Shown: positions 1 to 6,671, counted from the stretch's first letter. The stretch is 9,097 nucleotides of DNA from Lachnospiraceae bacterium (GCA_014804185.1 JAAVAG010000048.1:1-9097); one strand, 5' to 3'. Program-made: numbers and translations. The notes: generated by a model from the letters alone, not told the origin.

Positions 1-57
1 GTTTTTTGCTTTGATCTCATCACATGCTTTGCTGTAATCATCATAATCCATAGTCAT
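1..57 (-). CDS. Unidentified protein, N-terminus only (partial)
   Basis: Only the first 19 codons lie in the window; the gene runs off the left edge. The reading MTMDYDDYSKACDEIKAKN starts at an ATG whose first base is position 57, with AAAGGA about six bases upstream on the minus strand and a near-consensus promoter further up at 86-114. These three signals together make it a real gene start. A second in-frame ATG lies two codons in (49-51). The visible peptide is hydrophilic and looks like a cytosolic alpha-helical N-terminus with no signal peptide. It vaguely recalls the opening of short clostridial proteins with a phage-integrase-like SAM domain, but 19 residues are too few to assign a family, so no function is given. 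It is transcribed divergently from uraA, with about 190 bases between the two promoters' start regions. Confidence 0.7.
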   Translation of the reverse strand, partial: MTMDYDDYSKACDEIKAKN

Positions 58-85
58 TGTTGTCCTTTCTGTAATAGATATATAC

Positions 86-114
86 ATTATACAGTATCTG
101 TAAGTAACGTGCAA
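86..114 (-). promoter_or_regulatory. Sigma-A-type promoter of the left-edge gene
   Basis: On the minus strand the -35 box is TTGCAC (109-114) and the -10 box is TATAAT (86-91), separated by exactly 17 bases. The predicted start lies near 79, giving a short leader before the ATG at 57. A 13-base dyad, TACAG-TAT-CTGTA (90-102), lies between the boxes and overlaps the -10 edge. This is a typical place for a repressor to bind, but no specific regulator can be named. Confidence 0.8.
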
Positions 115-247
115 CATAAAATTTTTGTTTTGACAAAAAAATAGCGCCATTGCTGGCTTTGAGGTTCATTGAGAGAGGATAGACTGTCAAACTACCGCGA
201 CAAATCAGTGTATTTTAACATATTCCACCAGAGGCTGCAAGAATGAA

Positions 248-276
248 TTGACAACATGGTATCGGATGCTTATAAT
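248..276 (+). promoter_or_regulatory. Consensus promoter of the uraA operon
   Basis: TTGACA (248-253) and TATAAT (271-276) are both perfect consensus hexamers with a 17-base spacer. Transcription should begin near 283, leaving a leader of about 135 bases before the uraA ATG at 418. So strong a promoter suggests that control acts after initiation, within the leader. The stretch from 120 to 247 between the two divergent promoters shows nothing I can support. Confidence 0.9.
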
Positions 277-335
277 TAATTAGCTTTAAATGAAACAAAA
301 GAAACAGAAACAGTTTGCAACACATGAGGAGGGTA

Positions 336-412
336 CTGTGAAAAATAAATTTTTCACAGGCAAATTTGCGCCTGCGGCCCAAAGTTTGCTGGGTCGTGGC
401 AGGAATGGAGGG
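336..412 (+). promoter_or_regulatory. Structured leader before uraA
   Basis: Two hairpins can be drawn. The first is a perfect 10-base-pair stem, CTGTGAAAAA (336-345) with TTTTTCACAG (350-359), around a TAAA loop. The second, 371-403, pairs CCTG (371-374) with CAGG (400-403) and CGGCCCA (375-381) with TGGGTCG (390-396), with a three-base bulge and an eight-base loop. It ends four bases before the uraA ribosome binding site GGAGGG (407-412). CAGGC (357-361) can instead pair with GCCTG (370-374), which would compete with both hairpins. No run of T follows directly, so this is not a clear terminator. I see no PyrR binding loop and no purine riboswitch core. A role in controlling uraA translation is inferred from position alone. 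Confidence 0.4.
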
Positions 413-421
413 TTTTTATGA
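338..421 (+). CDS. Possible 27-residue leader peptide coupled to uraA
   Basis: A GTG at 338 is preceded by the strong ribosome binding site GAGGAGGG (326-333), four bases away. It opens 27 codons that begin MKNKFFTGKF and end GRGRNGGFL. The stop TGA (419-421) overlaps the uraA ATG in an ATGA arrangement, as seen in translationally coupled genes. The reading frame runs through the whole second leader hairpin (371-403), so ribosomes translating it would melt that structure and reach the uraA start. No family is recognised. The peptide is basic, with no acidic residues and no run of a single control codon that would suggest amino-acid attenuation. Chance is a real alternative for so short a frame. 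The ribosome binding site and the exact overlap are the evidence for it; the GTG start, buried in the first hairpin, is a weakness. Confidence 0.42.
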   Translation: MKNKFFTGKFAPAAQSLLGRGRNGGFL

Positions 422-1800
422 GTGAAAAGACAAAGCAGAAAGAGGGACTGGGTGAGGGCGGCATTTTTGATGCCAGGACGCTGGGCGTACCCAAAATGAC
501 CGTGCTGGGCGTACAGCATATGTTTGCCATGTTTGGCGCGACGATACTGGTTCCTATTCTGACAGGGCTGGATGTCTCCACGACGCTTTTATTTGCGGGA
601 CTGGGGACATTTTTGTTTCATATTCTGACAAAGGGCAAGGTTCCGGCGTTTCTGGGATCTTCCTTTGCGTTTCTGGGAGGCTATGCCGCCATTGCGCCTG
701 CGGGAGAAAAGGATTTGCTGCCCTATGCCTGTTTCGGCGTGGCCTGCGCCGGAATCCTGTACCTGGTTCTGGCGGCGCTGATCAAAGTGTTCGGAACGGC
801 CAGGGTGATGCGGTTCTTTCCGCCTATCGTGACGGGGCCGATCATCATTGCCATCGGACTGAATCTTTCATCCACGGCCATTAACAGCTGCTCCGACAAC
901 TGGCTGGTTGCCGTGGTTGCCATTGCCCTGGTGGTGGTGTGCAACATATGGGGCAGAGGGATGATCAAGATCATTCCTATTATCATCGGTGTGGTGGGCT
1001 CTTATGTCACGGCGATGATTGTGGGCGGAGTAGATTATGATACCATCAAAAACGCCGCATGGTTCGGCAGTCCCATCCACTGGAAAGAAACCGTGTTTTC
1101 TCTGATCGGAAACGCGGATGCTTCCCTGCTGATCACGGCAGTCGTCACCATCGTACCCATCGCGCTGGCTACCATGGTGGAGCATATCGGCGATATGTCG
1201 GCCATCTCCTCCACGGTGGGAAAGAATTATATTAAAGATCCGGGTCTGCACCGCACGCTGCTGGGAGACGGACTTGCCACTACGCTGGCCTCTCTGTTCG
1301 GCGGACCCGCCAACACGACTTACGGCGAGAACACCGGCGTACTGAATCTGACCAAGGTATATGACCCCAGAGTGATCCGGATCGCGGCAGGGCTGGCCGT
1401 ACTCCTCTCTTTCTCTCCGAAGGTGGCAGCCGTGATCAGCAGTATGCCGACAGCGACGGTGGGCGGCGTATCCCTGGTGCTCTACGGTATGATCTCCGCC
1501 GTGGGTGTCCGCAATGTGGTGGAAACCCGCACCGATTTTTCCAAGAGCCGCAATGTGCTGCTGGCGGCGCTGATTCTGGTGCTGTCCATCGGCATTACCT
1601 ACAGTGCGGCAGGCGCTATTGCTTTTGAGATCGGCAGCATTACCATCAAATTGTCGGGACTGGCTGTGGGCGCGCTCACGGGCATTATTCTGAATGCCAT
1701 TCTGCCGGAAAAGGATTACCGGTTTGACGATGACAATCCGGAGCATCCGGGAGTGGATTTCGGAGATTCCGGCAAAAGACTGGAAAAGCAGAAAAAGTAG
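418..1800 (+). CDS. uraA: Uracil permease (NCS2 family, UraA/PyrP type)
   Basis: This 460-residue integral membrane protein is predicted to import uracil by proton symport for pyrimidine salvage. The NCS2 signature regions are present in order: GVQHMFAMFGATILVP (31-46), the substrate-loop motif AFLGSSFAF (77-85), VEHIGDM (254-260), and GLHRTLLGDGL followed by PANTTYGENTGV (276-308). Glu255 and Glu304 match by motif and by their 49-residue spacing the two glutamates, 241 and 290, needed by E. coli UraA. Many hydrophobic segments fit the 14-helix fold, and the C-terminal tail after about 432 is charged and cytosolic. The start ATG has GGAGGG five bases upstream. The protein is slightly longer than E. 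coli UraA (429) because of both tails. The next gene, a dipeptidase, begins 43 bases downstream and is probably cotranscribed. Xanthine transport is less likely given the UraA-like QH and TTYGEN motifs. Confidence 0.93.
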   Translation: MSEKTKQKEGLGEGGIFDARTLGVPKMTVLGVQHMFAMFGATILVPILTGLDVSTTLLFAGLGTFLFHILTKGKVPAFLGSSFAFLGGYAAIAPAGEKDLLPYACFGVACAGILYLVLAALIKVFGTARVMRFFPPIVTGPIIIAIGLNLSSTAINSCSDNWLVAVVAIALVVVCNIWGRGMIKIIPIIIGVVGSYVTAMIVGGVDYDTIKNAAWFGSPIHWKETVFSLIGNADASLLITAVVTIVPIALATMVEHIGDMSAISSTVGKNYIKDPGLHRTLLGDGLATTLASLFGGPANTTYGENTGVLNLTKVYDPRVIRIAAGLAVLLSFSPKVAAVISSMPTATVGGVSLVLYGMISAVGVRNVVETRTDFSKSRNVLLAALILVLSIGITYSAAGAIAFEIGSITIKLSGLAVGALTGIILNAILPEKDYRFDDDNPEHPGVDFGDSGKRLEKQKK

Positions 1801-1843
1801 GGGCATAGAATAGAACAACAATGAGTAAGGCAGGGACGGCAAA

Positions 1844-2893
1844 ATGAGAATTGTGGATATGCACTGCGATACCATATCGCGGCTGCTGGAAATGCGGGAG
1901 GAAGGCAAAGAGGAAGGGCTGTATGCAAACGGCTGTCACATCGATGTGGAAAAGATGCGAAAGAGCGGTTATCTGCTGCAGAATTTTGCTCTGTTTGTGG
2001 ATCTGGCGCACTGCGGGGATCCATGGGATATGGTGCAGCGTCTGCACAGGGTATACCGGGAACAGATGGAGCAAAACGCCGACTGGATTGCGCCGGTATA
2101 CCGCTTTGACGACATTGACAAAAACAGCAGGGCGGGGAAAATCTCCGCGCTGCTGACGGTGGAGGAGGGCGGTGTGTGCGGCGGGGAGACCGAAAAACTC
2201 CGCACACTGTATGAGCAGGGAGTGCGTATGCTGACGCTCACCTGGAATTATCCCAATGAACTTGGATTTCCCAACATAGACAGCCGCAGAAAAGCAAAAT
2301 TGCGGAAAGAGGCAGCGGCCAGAGGCGGCGCGCAGAGAGATGACCTGATCAGAGAATTTCTGAACACGCCGGATACGGAACATGGACTGACGGATACAGG
2401 CTTTGCCTTTGTGGCGGAAATGGAGAAGCTGGGAATGATCGTGGATGTATCCCATCTCTCCGACGCCGGATTTTATGACGTGCTGCGCGCTGCTCATAAA
2501 CCTTTCGTGGCCAGTCATTCCAACGCCAGAAGTGTGTGTCCTCATGTGCGGAATATGAGCGACGATATGATCCGCGCATTGGCGGAAAGAGGCGGGGTTA
2601 TGGGACTGAATTTCTGCGCCGACTTTCTGACGCAGCTTCCCGCGGGCGTGCATAATCCCGGTACGGTGCAGGCGATTGCCGATCATGCGCGCCATATCGT
2701 GAATACCGGAGGCATAGAGTGTCTGGGACTGGGCACGGATTTTGACGGGATCGATACCCATGAGGAAGTACCGGATGCCGGATGTATGGACCGGCTTTTT
2801 GAGCAGTTGAAACGCTCCGGCTTTACAGAAAGTCAGATAGACAGGATTTTTATGGAAAACGTGCTGCGGCTGTACCGGGAGGTGCTGGCGTAA
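1844..2893 (+). CDS. Membrane-type dipeptidase, peptidase family M19
   Basis: This 349-residue protein belongs to the renal dipeptidase family (M19), zinc hydrolases that split dipeptides including some with D-residues. All expected metal ligands are visible by comparison with human DPEP1: His7 and Asp9 in DMHCDT, the bridging Glu108 in TVEEGG, His204 in DVSHLSD, His225 in ASHSNAR, and Asp299 in GLGTDFDGI. LTLTWN (130-135) and the C-terminal ENVLRLYR (339-346) are also typical. There is no signal peptide or anchor, so it should be cytosolic, as bacterial members usually are. Length is normal for the family. The start MRIVDMHCDT matches the usual family N-terminus and has AGGGA about seven bases upstream. 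It follows uraA by 43 bases with no terminator between, and a likely terminator follows its stop. The physiological substrate cannot be told from sequence. Confidence 0.93.
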   Translation: MRIVDMHCDTISRLLEMREEGKEEGLYANGCHIDVEKMRKSGYLLQNFALFVDLAHCGDPWDMVQRLHRVYREQMEQNADWIAPVYRFDDIDKNSRAGKISALLTVEEGGVCGGETEKLRTLYEQGVRMLTLTWNYPNELGFPNIDSRRKAKLRKEAAARGGAQRDDLIREFLNTPDTEHGLTDTGFAFVAEMEKLGMIVDVSHLSDAGFYDVLRAAHKPFVASHSNARSVCPHVRNMSDDMIRALAERGGVMGLNFCADFLTQLPAGVHNPGTVQAIADHARHIVNTGGIECLGLGTDFDGIDTHEEVPDAGCMDRLFEQLKRSGFTESQIDRIFMENVLRLYREVLA

Positions 2894-2911
2894 GCAAATA
2901 CGGTTTTATGG

Positions 2912-2968
2912 GCAGATGCCCTGAGGCAGATATCGGAATCGGTGTTTGTCCGGGGCATCTGTATTTTT
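2912..2968 (+). terminator. Probable intrinsic terminator of the uraA-dipeptidase unit
   Basis: CAGATGCCC (2913-2921) pairs perfectly with GGGCATCTG (2953-2961). The stem can be extended by a G-T pair outside and T-G and G-C pairs inside, and it is followed by TATTTTT (2962-2968). It starts about 20 bases after the dipeptidase stop. The loop of roughly 27 bases is longer than usual, which lowers certainty. Confidence 0.6.
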
Positions 2969-2970
2969 GT

Positions 2971-2982
2971 CCGCATATGCGG
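2971..2982. repeat. Perfect 12-base palindrome
   Basis: CCGCATATGCGG is a perfect palindrome just after the terminator tail and upstream of the LytTR-exporter operon. It could be an operator or a chance dyad; no binding protein can be assigned. Confidence 0.35.
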
Positions 2983-2988
2983 AAAACT

Positions 2989-3022
2989 GCTATTGGGGCA
3001 GGGATCCGCACCATTGGTGCGG
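2989..3022 (+). promoter_or_regulatory. Candidate LytTR binding site and dyad upstream of the exporter operon
   Basis: Two nine-base direct repeats, CTATTGGGG (2990-2998) and CCATTGGTG (3011-3019), agree at seven of nine positions and start 21 bases apart, that is two helical turns. LytTR-family sites are known as two imperfect nine-base direct repeats with a 12-13 base gap. The second copy, read as ACCATTGGT, fits the published LytTR consensus at all but one position; the first fits poorly. The second copy also lies in a hairpin, CCGCACC-ATT-GGTGCGG (3006-3022). A weak promoter could follow (TACTTG near 3026, TGATAG near 3049). Autoregulation is inferred from this layout only. Confidence 0.25.
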
Positions 3023-3097
3023 GCGTACTTGCGCGGAAAAGTAATATCTGATAGTTTATAGAAAAGCGGATCAGACAAGGAGAGAGGAGGGAGAAAG

Positions 3098-3835
3098 GTG
3101 CCTGAAATCGGAATATTGTGCCGCCCGCAGGAGCAGGCGGGGAAGGTCCGGCAGACGCTGCAGCTGATTCTGGCGCAGAACGGACTTACCTATGCGGCCC
3201 GTGAACTTTCTCTCTCTTTTTGGGAAGACGGGGAAATCGGGGAAGAGAAAGACGGACGGGAGGACCCTAAAAGGCTTTCCTGTCTGATTCTCGCATGGGA
3301 TGACAGGGAAAAGGCATTTGAACTGGCGGAGATGCTGTGGGAGCGGCAGCCGTCCCTGCAGATTATTTATATTGCGCAGGGGAACGAGGATATTTTTGCA
3401 GCTCTGCAGATGCCATTTTTTCATCTGGTCCGGGTCTTTGACATGGAGCAGGGGCTGCGGGCGGCCATGCGGAAGCTGGAGCGGCTGAAAAACCTTTTGC
3501 CCGAAAAGATCAGTTTTACCAGCAGCGGCGGAAAACTGCTGGTGCAGCGGAGAGACATTGTCTATCTGGAGAGCTGGGGCCATGTCGTCCTGCTGCATAC
3601 GCGTAAGGACGTATCCGGTATTACGGAAAATCTCTCCCAGTGCGAGGAAAAGCTGAAAGGAATGGGCTTTGTCAGAATACACAGGAGTTTTCTGGTCAAT
3701 ATGTATCACATCGTGAGCCTGGAGAAAGAGAGCGTGCTTCTGCTGAGCGGCGAGCGTCTGTACATCAGCCGGTACAGATATGCGGAGGTAAAACTGGAAT
3801 TTGAGAGTTACATCAGGAGGCTGGAGTTTATATAA
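3098..3835 (+). CDS. LytTR-domain transcriptional regulator with degenerate receiver-like N-terminus
   Basis: This 245-residue protein ends in a LytTR DNA-binding domain (about 138-240). Its marks are DIVYLES (153-159), an extended beta-rich core, and the signature FVRIHRSFLVNMYHI (191-205). Residues 1-130 have the length and alternating hydrophobic pattern of a response-regulator receiver, but the acidic pocket is missing: the start reads EIGILCRPQ, and the strand that should carry the phosphoacceptor reads CLILAWDD (62-69). It therefore probably does not act by ordinary phosphorylation, although Asp68 or Asp69 cannot be excluded. The GTG start has AGGAGG (3085-3090) seven bases upstream. 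It is the first gene of the exporter operon; the ATPase follows 22 bases after its stop. No histidine kinase gene is seen nearby. It most likely controls the exporter genes, perhaps autogenously. Confidence 0.88.
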   Translation: MPEIGILCRPQEQAGKVRQTLQLILAQNGLTYAARELSLSFWEDGEIGEEKDGREDPKRLSCLILAWDDREKAFELAEMLWERQPSLQIIYIAQGNEDIFAALQMPFFHLVRVFDMEQGLRAAMRKLERLKNLLPEKISFTSSGGKLLVQRRDIVYLESWGHVVLLHTRKDVSGITENLSQCEEKLKGMGFVRIHRSFLVNMYHIVSLEKESVLLLSGERLYISRYRYAEVKLEFESYIRRLEFI

Positions 3836-3857
3836 CGGTGAAGACAGAACAGGGGGT

Positions 3858-4844
3858 ATGACAGTGGGCATTTATGTGGAGCACTTGAAAAAGGATTTTT
3901 CTTATTACAGGAAGGAGACAGGGATAAGAGGATCTCTGCACAACATTTTTCACAGGGAGAAATTGATTAAGGAGGCGGTGAAAGACATTTCCTTTTCCGT
4001 GGAAAAAGGAGAGATGGTGGGATTTCTCGGACCTAACGGCGCGGGAAAGACTACTACGCTGAAGATGCTGTCGGGAATTCTGTATCCCACCGCGGGGCGG
4101 GCGGAGGTGGACGGATTTGTCCCCTGGGAGCGGAAAAACGAGTTTAAAAGAAAGATTTCCATTGTTATGGGGCAGAAAAATCAGCTCTGGTGGGATCTGC
4201 CTGCCAGCGACAGCTTTTACCTGAATAAGTGCATTTTTGGGGTGGAGGATTATGCTTACCGGGAGGTGGTGACGGAACTTGCGGAACTGTTGGATGTGAA
4301 AGATCTGGTAAATGTGCAGGTGAGAAGACTTTCCCTGGGCGAACGCATGAAAATGGAGATTCTGGCGGCGCTGATCCACAGGCCGGATATTCTGTTTCTG
4401 GACGAGCCCACCATCGGCCTGGATATTCTGTCGCAGCAGAAGATCCGGAAATTCCTGAAATATTATAATGAACAGTGGAAAACCACGGTGATCATCACCA
4501 GCCACTATATGGCGGATATCGAAGCGCTCTGCGACAGAACTGTCATTATCAATCAGGGACAGCTTGTGTACGACGGAGAACTTGCGGATATCAACCGTCT
4601 TCTGGGGGGAAGAAAGCTGCTGACCGTAAAGACTTCCGGCGCCGTGGACGAAAAAGCGTGGACGGCATTCGGCACGGTCCGGGAGATCCATTCCGCGGGA
4701 GCGGTGCTGGAGATTCCGCATGAGCAGACCAGAGAGATCCTGACCGCTATTTTAAACGGACTGCCGGTGGAGGATTTCAACGTGACGGAGATTCCGCTGG
4801 AGGAGAGCATTGCGCGTTTTTATCAAAAAGAAGCGGTAGACTGA
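3858..4844 (+). CDS. ABC transporter ATP-binding protein (ABC-2/DUF990-type exporter)
   Basis: This ATPase of 328 residues should drive the two permeases encoded next. Seen in order are Walker A GPNGAGKTT (58-66), the Q-loop in VMGQKNQLWWDLP (103-115), a variant signature LSLGE (158-162) in place of LSGGQ, Walker B ILFLDEP (178-184), the D-loop GLD (187-189), and the H-loop His216. The phrase GQKNQLWWDLP and the following permeases are typical of the DrrA-like, viologen-exporter-like subgroup. A C-terminal domain of about 80 residues (250-328) follows the catalytic core. The start is uncertain by two codons: ATG 3858 is used here, but GTG 3864 sits better spaced (six bases) after AGGGGGT (3851-3857). 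A frame continuing up to a TTG at 3801 overlaps the regulator gene and is unlikely. The substrate is unknown. Confidence 0.92.
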   Translation: MTVGIYVEHLKKDFSYYRKETGIRGSLHNIFHREKLIKEAVKDISFSVEKGEMVGFLGPNGAGKTTTLKMLSGILYPTAGRAEVDGFVPWERKNEFKRKISIVMGQKNQLWWDLPASDSFYLNKCIFGVEDYAYREVVTELAELLDVKDLVNVQVRRLSLGERMKMEILAALIHRPDILFLDEPTIGLDILSQQKIRKFLKYYNEQWKTTVIITSHYMADIEALCDRTVIINQGQLVYDGELADINRLLGGRKLLTVKTSGAVDEKAWTAFGTVREIHSAGAVLEIPHEQTREILTAILNGLPVEDFNVTEIPLEESIARFYQKEAVD

Positions 4845-4865
4845 GGAAAAGGAGCGGCGGATTGT

Positions 4866-5666
4866 ATGAATAAGTATCGGTGTATTTTTCTGATGGGGAT
4901 CGAGAGAGCGCTGGAGTACAGGGTCAGTTTTCTGCTGAGCATGCTGAGCGCTGTTTTTCCCATTATTATTCAGACGGCCATGTGGAACTATCTGTACGGG
5001 CATTCTGACGCGGCCGCCATTTTCGGATATGAGCACGGACAGATTCTGATGTATACACTTCTGGCAACGCTTGTCTCCCAGCTGACCAGCGCGGGCTTTG
5101 AGTGGGAGATGAACGAGGATATCAAAATGGGCGGGCTGAATAAGTATCTCGTTCGCCCGGTCAGCTATAAATGGCATCGCTTTTTTGGATTTATGGGACA
5201 GAAAATTCCCCGGTTTATGGTGATCGGTCCTGTGGCGGCGTGCATCATTGCCGCCGCAAGATTCTGGAAAGGTCTGCCCATAACTGCCGCCAGAGTGTTC
5301 GTGTTCGTGTGCAGTCTGGTGCTGGCGATGATGTTGAATTTCTATATTTTTTACTGTATCGGCCTGCTGGGGTGCTGGCTGACGGATGTGGGAAAGCTGT
5401 TCGGGACGGTCAGCATCGTGCTCACCGTGGTTAGCGGAGGTATTTTTCCGCTGGACATTTTTGGGGGCGTGGTGGAAAAGATTGTGAATATCCTGCCCTT
5501 TGGCTACACAGCCCAATTTCCGGTAAATATCATTAACGGCCGCTTCGGGTGGGAGAGGATCGGGATCGGGATTGCCATGCAGGCGGGATGGATTCTGTTG
5601 TTTGCCTGTCTCGGAGAAGCGCTGTGGAGACGCGGCATGAAGCGATATGTGGGGATAGGGGGCTAA
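4866..5666 (+). CDS. ABC-2 type permease, ABC2_membrane_6 (DUF990) family, first subunit
   Basis: This 266-residue membrane protein is one half of the exporter channel. It has about six hydrophobic segments (roughly 22-42, 58-78, 114-134, 143-166, 178-198, 232-252). The motif LEYRVSFLL (16-24) lies at the first helix, and IKMGGLNKYLVRPVS (86-100) lies in the cytosolic loop that characterises this family. PFGYTAQFPVNIING (211-225) is also typical of the first subunit. It begins 21 bases after the ATPase stop; AAAAGGAG (4847-4854) is 11 bases from the ATG, a long gap that may lower expression or mean that GGCGGA is used. Its stop TAA ends at 5666. Family placement is confident. A link to paraquat-like drug export rests on distant relatives and is not shown here. 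Confidence 0.88.
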   Translation: MNKYRCIFLMGIERALEYRVSFLLSMLSAVFPIIIQTAMWNYLYGHSDAAAIFGYEHGQILMYTLLATLVSQLTSAGFEWEMNEDIKMGGLNKYLVRPVSYKWHRFFGFMGQKIPRFMVIGPVAACIIAAARFWKGLPITAARVFVFVCSLVLAMMLNFYIFYCIGLLGCWLTDVGKLFGTVSIVLTVVSGGIFPLDIFGGVVEKIVNILPFGYTAQFPVNIINGRFGWERIGIGIAMQAGWILLFACLGEALWRRGMKRYVGIGG

Positions 5667-5698
5667 TGGTTGCCGCAAGAAGAGAATGGAGATGGAAC

Positions 5699-6487
5699 AT
5701 GAAGAGATATTTGAAACTTTTGGGGGTATTTGCAAAGTATTCGCTGATGTCAGTGCTGGAATACCGTATCAATTTTGTGGCGGGGGTGACGGTGGAACTG
5801 GGGTGGATGCTCATCAAACTGTTTTATGTGGCGATTGTCTATAAGGCGGGCGTCAGCATAGGCATCCTGACACCGGATCACATCCTGCTGTTTATCGGGA
5901 CTTATGTCCTGATGACGGGCATCTATATGCTCTATTACAATAATTTTACTTCGCTGCCGGGGATGGTCCAGCGGGGAGATCTGGATTTATATCTCGTAAA
6001 ACCTGTTTCCCTGCAGTTTTATGTGTCCATGCGGCACCTGGATTTCCCCATGTTTTTGACAAATGTGGTGGCGGGTACTGTCATGATCGTCATCGGCTGG
6101 CGTCTGGCGGGACTGCCGGTGGGAGCAGTCCAGATCGGCGGATTTCTTTTCTTTCTGGTGTGCGGCTGTCTGCTCACCTACAGCCTGTTTCTGCTCCCTT
6201 ACCTGATCAGCTTCTGGACGGTGTCGGTGGGCGGAATCGGGGATATCACCGCTGCGCTGTGGGATTTTAACAATATGCCCTCCATGATTTATGGAAAATG
6301 GATGCAGCGCATCGGTACGTTTATTCTGCCGGTTTTTGTGATTACAAATTTCCCGGGCCTGTTTGTGATGGGGGAGTTGTCCGTTGGGATGGCGGTCTGG
6401 GGAATCGCCGCGCCGGTACTGTTTTTTGTGATCTCCCGGATGCTGTGGAAAAAGGCGCTTAGAAACTACAGCAGCGCCAGTTCGTAG
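5699..6487 (+). CDS. ABC-2 type permease, ABC2_membrane_6 (DUF990) family, second subunit
   Basis: This 262-residue protein is the partner of the preceding permease and probably forms a heterodimer with it. It shares the layout: LEYRINFVAG (20-29) at the first helix, then VQRGDLDLYLVKPVS (90-104) in the first cytosolic loop, followed by four hydrophobic segments and a basic C-terminus. The sequence DFNNMPSMIYGKWMQ (189-203), then FILPVFVITNFPG (208-220), is typical of second subunits of this family. The chosen ATG has GGAG (5688-5691) seven bases upstream and gives the normal family N-terminus. An in-frame ATG at 5666 overlaps the previous stop by one base and would add 11 residues (MVAARREWRWN); this coupled start is possible but less likely. 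No clear terminator follows; the next promoter begins 33 bases after the stop. Confidence 0.88.
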   Translation: MKRYLKLLGVFAKYSLMSVLEYRINFVAGVTVELGWMLIKLFYVAIVYKAGVSIGILTPDHILLFIGTYVLMTGIYMLYYNNFTSLPGMVQRGDLDLYLVKPVSLQFYVSMRHLDFPMFLTNVVAGTVMIVIGWRLAGLPVGAVQIGGFLFFLVCGCLLTYSLFLLPYLISFWTVSVGGIGDITAALWDFNNMPSMIYGKWMQRIGTFILPVFVITNFPGLFVMGELSVGMAVWGIAAPVLFFVISRMLWKKALRNYSSASS

Positions 6488-6519
6488 GGAAATGATGCGG
6501 GTTCACAGGAAAACGGCGC

Positions 6520-6548
6520 TTGACAAAGACAGGGACTTCGCCTATAAT
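6520..6548 (+). promoter_or_regulatory. Consensus promoter of the tyrS T-box leader
   Basis: TTGACA (6520-6525) and TATAAT (6543-6548) are perfect hexamers with a 17-base spacer. The start should be near 6555, about 30 bases before the recognisable T-box stem I. The exporter operon ends just upstream without a visible terminator, so some readthrough into this leader is possible. Confidence 0.92.
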
Positions 6549-6668
6549 GTCCGTAATTTCACAATTCAATATTTGATTGAGAAAGGCAATGATAAGAAGA
6601 AGTAGTATGGGGCGGAATGAACAGAAAGCAGCCGGGTGATGAGAGGCGCACAGGAAACCCGATACGAA

Positions 6669-6671
6669 TAC
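6669..6671 (+). promoter_or_regulatory. T-box specifier codon UAC (Tyr)
   Basis: TAC in the context GAA-TAC-ATC sits where T-box specifiers normally lie and pairs with the GUA anticodon of tRNA-Tyr. It agrees with the downstream tyrosyl-tRNA synthetase gene. Confidence 0.88.

Noticed and set aside
122..158. TTGACA at 130-135 and the dyads TTTTTGT/ACAAAAA and GCCA/TGGC as an extra promoter or terminator
   Set aside because: No -10 box lies 16-18 bases downstream (CTGGCT at 17), and the stems are either pure A/T or only four base pairs, with no gene that would need terminating there.
283..417. PyrR attenuator or purine riboswitch in the uraA leader
   Set aside because: I could find neither the PyrR binding-loop sequence nor a purine aptamer core, and there is no stem followed directly by a run of T.
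1821..1847. Eight-codon frame before the dipeptidase with an ATGA overlap
   Set aside because: There is no ribosome binding site at a suitable distance before its ATG, and a frame this short is expected by chance.
868..2761. Long minus-strand open frames (868-1908 and 1685-2761) opposite uraA and the dipeptidase
   Set aside because: They mirror well-supported plus-strand genes, have low-complexity His/Gln/Arg-rich products typical of antisense frames, and show no family features.
3801..3857. Upstream TTG start for the ABC ATPase, overlapping the regulator
   Set aside because: It would add 19 residues unlike the family N-terminus; starts at 3858 or 3864 fit the usual beginning of these ATPases.
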